Below are positions 7,804-12,217 of a stretch of DNA of 12,217 nucleotides, one piece after another. The stretch covers positions 37,568-49,784 of the forward strand of contig DBTM01000005.1 in assembly GCA_002307055.1 (NCBI GenBank), read 5' to 3'. A model generated the notes under the pieces. The model saw only the letters and a program-made list of their open reading frames with translations, was not told the origin of the DNA and did no database searches. Position numbers and translations under genes: made by a program. Position 1 is the first letter of the stretch. Each line of letters begins with the position of its first letter. This stretch comes from Clostridiales bacterium UBA1316 (GTDB taxonomy: Bacteria > Bacillota > Clostridia > Oscillospirales > Oscillospiraceae).

Positions 7804-8063
7804 TCCCAACATCCAACAAACTGTTGCGGTGCCTGGATTCCTAGACGCCGCAGCCGTTTTAGCCTAGTTCCATCCGGTACGCAGGTATGGGCGATATGGG
7901 CGCCGCCTCTACGATTTGACCGAACAGCTTTACTTTTCCATGAGTACATACGGTAATGAAATACAGTCCATTTTGGCTGTAGTCGTAATTTTTGAGCCTG
8001 ATGTTTTTCCTTTCAAATAAATTGCTCATCCTTCCTCATCCTTTTTACAAGCTTGGGACGCGC

Positions 8064-8088
8064 GGGCGATTCGTGAATCGCCCCTACA
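8064..8088. repeat. Palindromic repeat ending in CCTACA
   Basis: gggcgattc-gt-gaatcgccc (8064-8083) is a perfect 9-bp inverted repeat followed directly by CTACA. Its frame (GGGC...GCCC then CTACA) matches the element at 8854-8877, although the arm sequence differs. It lies downstream of the GNAT gene, about 60 bases past its stop codon. Confidence 0.55.
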
Positions 8089-8144
8089 CAAGTCCGCATG
8101 TGATTGGCCTGCAAATTGAATTTGTCAGCCTCGCGCCATGCTTA

Positions 8145-8654
8145 TTAGTTGAGCATCTGCCAATCATTACGATGCATCTGGAAATAATCGAATTCACAAT
8201 TTTCGCCGTTTTCATCCGGCACCATGCGGACACCTTGATTTAAGAATCCAAGTTTTTCGATCACACGGCGTGAAGCTATGTTTTCCGGCTTTACAATTGC
8301 CACTAACACATCTTGTCCGGCCTCTTCAAAAGCAAACTGCACAACAGCCTTCGCGGCTTCGGTTACATAGCCGTTATTACGGTGTTCTTCAGATATGCCA
8401 TAACCGATCTCAACCTCGCCATTTAGTTCAGGTTTGCTATGGATATATACGCGACCAATGCATTGATTTGTTCTTATTAGCCAAATGTAAAAGTTAACTA
8501 TCAGTCTGCCCTCTTCATTTTTGCTTTTTACCCATCGGATCCATTTAAGAGCATCTTCATCAGTTTTAAATTCATCTTTACCAAAATCTCTGACTATAGC
8601 TACGTCAGCTTCTGTAATGGTACGCAGGAACAATCGCTCTGTTTTTAGTTCCAT
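8145..8654 (-). CDS. GNAT-family N-acetyltransferase (RimJ/RimL type)
   Basis: 169 residues from the ATG at 8654, which has GGAGG five bases upstream. The in-frame GTG two codons earlier overlaps that site and is not the start. The protein opens with ELKTERLFLRTITEADV (2-18), the typical beginning of the Acetyltransf_3/RimJ-RimL group. It has GEVEIGYGISEEHRNNGYVTEA at ~79-100, where HRNNGY is the acetyl-CoA pyrophosphate loop, and ends the fold with N-x-x-S-R-R-VIEKLGF (125-137). It transfers an acetyl group from acetyl-CoA to an amine, perhaps a ribosomal-protein N-terminus, a metabolite or an antibiotic. The substrate cannot be read. It is a single cytoplasmic gene, divergent from the sigma genes, and looks AT-richer than them. 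Confidence 0.9.
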   Translation of the reverse strand: MELKTERLFLRTITEADVAIVRDFGKDEFKTDEDALKWIRWVKSKNEEGRLIVNFYIWLIRTNQCIGRVYIHSKPELNGEVEIGYGISEEHRNNGYVTEAAKAVVQFAFEEAGQDVLVAIVKPENIASRRVIEKLGFLNQGVRMVPDENGENCEFDYFQMHRNDWQMLN

Positions 8655-8892
8655 AAACACCTCCGAAAATATAAATAATCTGAGTTCAAAAACGGCCGAT
8701 AAATTTCTGTTTATCTATCCCTAACAGTATAAGAATAATATCATAATTACAAAAATATTCAAAGCGGCAGTCAGTATAAAATTGGCAAAATTAGAATTCA
8801 ATCAAAATTCTATCGTAAGAAACCCACAAACCATTACAATTGAAGGAAAGAGAGCAGACACGAGGTCTGCCCCTACAAAGAAGGTGTTCGTT
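8655..8892. other. AT-rich divergent control region
   Basis: This stretch lies between the GNAT gene (leftward) and the first sigma gene (rightward), so promoters for both are expected here. On the minus strand, TATACT at 8725-8730 is a possible -10 for GNAT. On the plus strand, TATAAA at 8775-8780 is a possible -10 for the sigma pair. Neither has a good -35, so I do not call promoters. A CCTACA repeat occupies the end of the region. Confidence 0.4.
8854..8877. repeat. CCTACA-ended palindromic repeat in the leader of the sigma gene
   Basis: gcagac-acgag-gtctgc (8854-8870) is a 6-bp inverted repeat followed by CCCTACA. It shares 13 bases with 7781-7793 and its layout with 8064-8088. It ends 15 bases before the ATG of the first sigma gene and touches its AAGAAGGTG ribosome site, so it would lie in the mRNA leader. 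Confidence 0.55.
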
Positions 8893-9303
8893 ATGGCGCG
8901 TTCCGTACAAATTATGCGAAGAAATAACGCGGGTGAGGGCGGCGGTTGTCAGGCGCTTGAGAAGCTGATAACTGAAAATTACGCCAGGCTGTACAACTAT
9001 ATATATGCGCAGCTGCGCGACAGGTTTGATGCTGAAGACGCCGTTTCGGAGACGGTGCTCGCCGCGATGAACCGGTATGGGACGCTGCGCGATGAGGAAA
9101 AAGAGCTGGCTTGGCTTTTTGGGATTGCGCGCAACATTGTACACCGGTACAGGTCGAAAACACGTTTCGAGCTCCCGATGACCGAGGAATTCGACCTTGC
9201 CGACACAGAACATGTGCCGATGGCCGAATCGCTTATTCAGGCGGAGGAGTTTGAAAAATCAGGCGGGCGCTGGCTTATCTGGCAAAGGATTACCGCCGGG
9301 TAA
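8893..9303 (+). CDS. ECF sigma factor-wHTH fusion, copy 1: N-terminal fragment (sigma region 2)
   Basis: 136 residues from the ATG at 8893, with AAGAAGGTG about 7 bases upstream; the frame is open further up, but that part is repeat DNA. Residues from ~20 (ALEKLITENYARLYNYIYAQ) to ~90 are sigma-70 region 2, with AEDAVSETVLAAMNRY and AWLFGIARNIVHRYRSKTR binding the -10 element and core polymerase. From base 9259 the frame is wrong: the end reads SGGRWLIWQRITAG, while the other frame gives RRALAYLAKDYRRVMIERY, which aligns with copy 2. Copy 2 has GAAAAAATC where this gene has GAAAAATC, so one A is missing. The full gene would span 8893-10505 and code for about 537 residues. It is either a pseudogene, a sequencing error in an A run, or a true split sigma factor. 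The stop overlaps the next start (TAATG). Confidence 0.75.
   Translation: MARSVQIMRRNNAGEGGGCQALEKLITENYARLYNYIYAQLRDRFDAEDAVSETVLAAMNRYGTLRDEEKELAWLFGIARNIVHRYRSKTRFELPMTEEFDLADTEHVPMAESLIQAEEFEKSGGRWLIWQRITAG
9254..9258 (+). other. Frameshift site in an A run
   Basis: Five A bases follow GAG GAG TTT G in copy 1; the matching run in copy 2 (10832-10837) has six. Restoring one A joins the 8893 frame to the 9303 frame and gives an unbroken protein colinear with copy 2 throughout. Confidence 0.8.
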
Positions 9304-10505
9304 TGATTGAGCGCTATGTCCGCGAAAAGAGCTACCGCCAAATTTCGGGCGCGCTTTCGATACCGATAACGCTCGTTTCTTATCGGATCAATGAAGGAAA
9401 GAAAATGCTGAGGGAGGAATTCAACAAGATGGACAATAACATGAAGGGCTATTATGAGCCGACCGATATGCAGGTTGACATCCGATATTCCGGCAGAGGC
9501 AATTGCCACGATAAAAGCTACCGGGCGATGGACAGCCTGCTCGCTAAAAACATCGCTTTTGTCTGTTACGACGAGCCGCTGACGGTCACTGAAATCGCAC
9601 ACGCGCTCGGTGTTCCGGCAGACTATGTTGAGGACACAATCGCGAAAATGCTTAACGGGTACTGCCTTGAGAGGAAAGCAAACAGGTATCAGACCGCCTT
9701 CCCCATTATTACAGAGCGTATACTCGAACAGATTAAAGATATTGCCGTGAGAAGCAGCGCTCAGATGTACGAAAATATCGTCAGCAAAATGCAGGAAGCG
9801 CTGCCTGCGCTTGAAGCGTTGAAGCTCAGCCGGAAGAAAGCGCTGTTTTTTTTGTTTGATGTCAAAGGGTATATCGGCGAACTGTCACCATACGACGCGG
9901 ATTTTGAATATCCCTGTCATGAAAATGAGGATAATTGGGTTATCAAAGGGTATTTACCCAATTCTGATGCGGTATGTTTCCCGCTCGACAAGTATCATGT
10001 CGGCGGGGGAATAACCGATAACGAGGGTTACGTTGGTTTTCATTTCGAATTAAGTAAGTCACCTTTATGGATGGATGCGGCGAATAATCCCGATTGCTGC
10101 AAAGCGGTATGCGATATTGCCGACGGAAAGACGCCGGTTCCCGGTCAGGCGCTCGGGCTGCTTGTCAGGGCAGGTATTGTTAATGACCTGGGTGAATTGA
10201 CATGCTTGGTATTCGCTTCGGCTGATGAATTCCGGACGATTGCCGAACCTGTGAGGCAAGCGGCAGAACTCGAATATGAGCTGACTGCGCGGACAAAGGA
10301 CGAGGTGACCTTAGAAGTTAAGAAACTCTTCCCAAAGCGTTTTGACAATCTCGAGCCGTATATCAACTGTGAAATCCGCAACTTCATTCTCGCTGGCTTC
10401 GAAGAATATCTGCTTGTAAGCGATTTGATTGAATCACTGCCGTATATAGTCCTTGAACGCGGGCTTGTAAAAAGCCAAGGTGACAGCAGCGAAACCATGT
10501 ATTAA
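9303..10505 (+). CDS. ECF sigma factor-wHTH fusion, copy 1: C-terminal fragment (sigma region 4, wHTH, unknown domain)
   Basis: 400 residues from the ATG at 9303. The same frame continues upstream to 9259 as the first helix of sigma region 4, so this ATG is internal to the ancestral gene. Residues 1-40 (MIERYVREKSYRQISGALSI...LREEF) are most of sigma region 4, which reads the -35 element. Residues ~78-136 form a winged helix: LTVTEIAHALGVPADYVEDT then the wing ERKANRYQTAF. About 260 further residues form a domain I do not recognise, with no membrane segment, ending in KKLFPKRFD..EPYINCEIRNF and LPYIVLERG. An AAAGGA at 9284-9289 could allow separate start at 9303. If translated alone, this part would be a DNA-binding protein lacking sigma region 2. 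It is followed after 26 bases by copy 2 in the same direction, probably one operon. Confidence 0.7.
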   Translation: MIERYVREKSYRQISGALSIPITLVSYRINEGKKMLREEFNKMDNNMKGYYEPTDMQVDIRYSGRGNCHDKSYRAMDSLLAKNIAFVCYDEPLTVTEIAHALGVPADYVEDTIAKMLNGYCLERKANRYQTAFPIITERILEQIKDIAVRSSAQMYENIVSKMQEALPALEALKLSRKKALFFLFDVKGYIGELSPYDADFEYPCHENEDNWVIKGYLPNSDAVCFPLDKYHVGGGITDNEGYVGFHFELSKSPLWMDAANNPDCCKAVCDIADGKTPVPGQALGLLVRAGIVNDLGELTCLVFASADEFRTIAEPVRQAAELEYELTARTKDEVTLEVKKLFPKRFDNLEPYINCEIRNFILAGFEEYLLVSDLIESLPYIVLERGLVKSQGDSSETMY

Positions 10506-10531
10506 TACGCAAAGATAAGAGTGGTGGGAAA

Positions 10532-12133
10532 ATGGCGCTTGAAAAGCTGATAACCGAGAATTATGACAGGCTGTACAATTTTATATATGCGCAGCTCCGG
10601 GACCGGTTTGACGCCGAGGACGCTGCCTCGGAGACGGTGCTCATTGCAATCAGCCGCTTTGACACGCTGCGGGATGAGGAGAAGGCGCTGGCTTGGCTTT
10701 TCGGCATCGCACGCAATGTCGTGAGCCGGTACAGATCGAAAACGCGAAGTGAGTTTCTGCTGCCGGAGGAGGCTGAGCTGGCCGACACCGAAAGCATGCC
10801 GCTGCCTGAAGCAGCCGTACAGACAGAGGAAGCCGAAAAAATCAAGCTGGCTTTGTCCCACCTGTCAAAGAATTACCGCCGGATTATGGTTGAGCGGTAC
10901 TTTGACGAAAAGAGCTACAGAGAAATTTCCGGCGCGTTCGCTATTCCGATGCCGCTTGTATCATACCGCTTGAACGAGGGCAAAAAACTGCTGAAGGAGG
11001 AGTTTATCAAAATGGACACCGCGAAAAATAACAGCTATTATAAGCCGCAGGATATGCAGCTCGACGTCCGGTATACCGGGAAGCTCAACATCGCCCGTTT
11101 AAGCTATGAGGTGATGAACAACCTGCTGGCGAAGAACATTGCGTTCGTTTGCTGCGACAAGCCGCTGACAGTGACGGAAATTGCGCATACGCTCGGCGTC
11201 GCGGCCGATTATGTCGAGGAAACGCTTGAGAAGATGCTGCGGCTGTTTCTCCTTGAACGGAAGAGCAACCGGTATCAAACGGCGTTCCCGATCATTACCG
11301 GGCAGATGCTTGATCGGATTGAGGCGCTTGCGGTACCGGAAAGCTCCGCAATGTACGCGGCGGTGACGGATGAAATGAAAAAAGCCATCCCATCGATCCT
11401 GGGGCTCGATGAAATGGCGGGCTTCAGGCTGAGCGAAAAGCAGGCGATGTATTTTATTTATATCGGTATGCGTTCTCATAACGATAACTGGATAACACCG
11501 TATGATCAGGAGGTTGAATATCCCAATCAGGGCTTCGACTGCAAATGGGTGCATAAGGCCTATATGCCGCCAGACGCGGGGAACCGGCATTACCGCATCT
11601 GGCAGTACCAGCTCGTCAGCGATGCCGAACGGGAGAGGCGCGTCCACTTTATTTTCGACCCCGGTCTGCTGGTCAATCCCGGGAGTGACCAAACGCGCGC
11701 CTGGCAGGATATCACAATGAACGAAAACGCCAAAACCATTTTTGATATAGCCGACGGTAAAACACCGGCGGCGGAGCCGCCCCTCGAGCTGCTGAAAACC
11801 GCGGGTATCCTGAACGAACGCGGCACGCTGGCCTGTCTATATTTCACATCGATTACGGCGCACGAGAAAGCTTTTGAAGCGGCAGCAGCCGCGGTAAAGC
11901 TGCGAAACGACCTGATGGCGCGCTCGAAGGACAGGCTCATCGCCGAGACGAAAAAGCTGTTTCTAAAGCGTTTTCAAACGCATGCGGTGTATATCAACTG
12001 CGAAATAAGAGACACCATTAATTACGGCTTTGAGCAATACATGCTCAAAAACAACCTGCTCGAGCCGGTGAATTATCTCATCCTCGACAGAGAGCCGCAG
12101 AAATCAAGTGACGTTCACAATTCGTATTTGTGA
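10532..12133 (+). CDS. ECF-type sigma factor fused to winged-helix and unknown C-terminal domain, copy 2 (intact)
   Basis: 533 residues. Residues ~8-72 are sigma-70 region 2 (NYDRLYNFIYAQLRDRFDAE; AWLFGIARNVVSRYRSKTR). Residues ~103-155 are region 4 (LALSHLSKNYRRIMVERYFD; SYREISGAFAIPMPLVSYRL). A linker follows, then a winged helix at ~195-253 with recognition-helix unit LTVTEIAHTLGVAADYVEET and wing LLERKSNRYQTAF. Residues ~255-525 form a domain I do not recognise, soluble, with conserved blocks IFDIADGKTP (403-412), KKLFLKRF (474-481) and YINCEIRD (487-494). Usual ECF factors are about 170-200 residues, so most of this protein is extra. By analogy with ECF groups carrying C-terminal extensions, the added part may control the sigma part in place of an anti-sigma factor; that is inference. 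The start has a weak GTGGTGGG site. Spacing to copy 1 is 26 bases. No target promoter is evident in the window. Confidence 0.85.
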   Translation: MALEKLITENYDRLYNFIYAQLRDRFDAEDAASETVLIAISRFDTLRDEEKALAWLFGIARNVVSRYRSKTRSEFLLPEEAELADTESMPLPEAAVQTEEAEKIKLALSHLSKNYRRIMVERYFDEKSYREISGAFAIPMPLVSYRLNEGKKLLKEEFIKMDTAKNNSYYKPQDMQLDVRYTGKLNIARLSYEVMNNLLAKNIAFVCCDKPLTVTEIAHTLGVAADYVEETLEKMLRLFLLERKSNRYQTAFPIITGQMLDRIEALAVPESSAMYAAVTDEMKKAIPSILGLDEMAGFRLSEKQAMYFIYIGMRSHNDNWITPYDQEVEYPNQGFDCKWVHKAYMPPDAGNRHYRIWQYQLVSDAERERRVHFIFDPGLLVNPGSDQTRAWQDITMNENAKTIFDIADGKTPAAEPPLELLKTAGILNERGTLACLYFTSITAHEKAFEAAAAAVKLRNDLMARSKDRLIAETKKLFLKRFQTHAVYINCEIRDTINYGFEQYMLKNNLLEPVNYLILDREPQKSSDVHNSYL

Positions 12134-12147
12134 GAACAGGAAGCGTT

Positions 12148-12185
12148 GCCGGGGATGACTGCACGAGTCACCGCGCGTATCCGGC
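12148..12185 (+). terminator. Weak stem structure after the sigma pair
   Basis: GCCGG (12148-12152) pairs with CCGGC (12181-12185), enclosing tgact-gcacg-agtca (12156-12170). It follows the TGA by 14 bases, but there is no U-run, so termination here is uncertain. Confidence 0.3.
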
Positions 12186-12192
12186 ACAGGGG

Positions 12193-12217
12193 CAATCCTC
12201 ACCCGCTGCGGCGGGAG
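12193..12217. repeat. Multi-hairpin intergenic repeat, copy 3, cut by window end
   Basis: These 25 bases are the exact reverse complement of 7724-7748, including the cccgc/gcggg hairpin. By comparison with copy 2, the CTCC/GGAG hairpin should follow just outside the window. Confidence 0.75.

Larger units (their letters stand above)
7414..8144. other. Long intergenic region rich in hairpins and repeats, no convincing gene
   Basis: These 731 bases separate the esterase from the convergent GNAT gene. Open frames inside are short, lack ribosome sites and overlap repeats, so none is called. The region holds two candidate terminators, a three-hairpin repeat, two members of a CCTACA-ended palindromic repeat, and a possible third degenerate member around 7888-7912 (gggcgatatgggcgccgcct). 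A small hairpin aggcaa...ttgcct lies just before the three-hairpin repeat. Bases 7596-7680 are AT-rich with no feature I can name. Confidence 0.6.

Noticed and set aside
7629..7956. Small open frames on both strands between the esterase and GNAT genes
   Set aside because: They are built over the multi-hairpin and palindromic repeats, have no ribosome sites and give odd residue composition.
7992..8243. 83-codon open frame on the plus strand
   Set aside because: It overlaps the 3' end of the GNAT gene and the palindromic repeat at 8064, with no ribosome site or motif.
8782..8892. Extended N-terminus for the first sigma gene
   Set aside because: The added residues come partly from the palindromic repeat and have no match in copy 2; the ATG at 8893 has a ribosome site.
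9253..9259. Programmed -1 frameshift site
   Set aside because: GAAAAAT is not an X XXY YYZ heptamer, the Glu tRNA would mismatch after slipping, and no clear downstream stem was found; the missing A relative to copy 2 is the simpler explanation.

Overview
The window looks like chromosome of an anaerobic Firmicute of the class Clostridia, of an Oscillospiraceae/Ruminococcaceae-like type. The basis is AGGAGG-type ribosome sites, gene content (BaiH/enoate-reductase-like flavoenzyme, SLH-type secreted protein, polysaccharide esterase), roughly balanced GC in most genes, and intergenic multi-hairpin repeats of a style common in that group. The taxonomic call is inference from content, not from a marker gene. 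There is no rRNA, tRNA, CRISPR array or transposase.

Bases 1-914 hold the 3' part of an AAA ATPase/DUF4143 gene, convergent with the next gene and separated from it by a strong two-way hairpin terminator. Bases 922-4702 carry two minus-strand genes. The upstream one is a large iron-sulfur flavoenzyme of the old-yellow-enzyme family. The downstream one is an AT-richer gene for a secreted SLH/metzincin-like protein. A near-copy of the first hairpin lies between them, so the protease gene is bracketed by twin hairpins. Bases 4703-4932 form a divergent control region with a candidate promoter for each side. Bases 4933-7413 encode a CBM9-linker-CE15 protein that looks like a glucuronoyl esterase but has altered active-site motifs and no visible signal peptide. 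Bases 7414-8144 have no convincing gene and hold hairpins and at least two families of dispersed repeat. A GNAT acetyltransferase follows on the minus strand (8145-8654).

The most unusual part is 8893-12133: two tandem paralogous genes, each coding for an ECF-type sigma factor (regions 2 and 4) fused to a winged-helix DNA-binding domain and a further domain of about 270 residues that I do not recognise. The second copy is intact (533 aa). The first is broken by a one-base deletion in an A run compared with its sister, which leaves the sigma-2 part on one reading frame and sigma-4, winged helix and C-terminal domain on another, joined by a TAATG stop-start overlap. No anti-sigma gene is visible in the window. 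This suggests one-protein regulators that combine sigma factor, second DNA reader and possible sensor.

The genes do not form one pathway. The esterase, flavoenzyme and protease look like separate transcription units for polymer use, reduction of unsaturated acids and extracellular proteolysis. The sigma pair is a likely two-gene operon whose targets are unknown. A 25-base repeat near 7724 recurs in inverted orientation at the very end of the window, bracketing the GNAT-sigma block.
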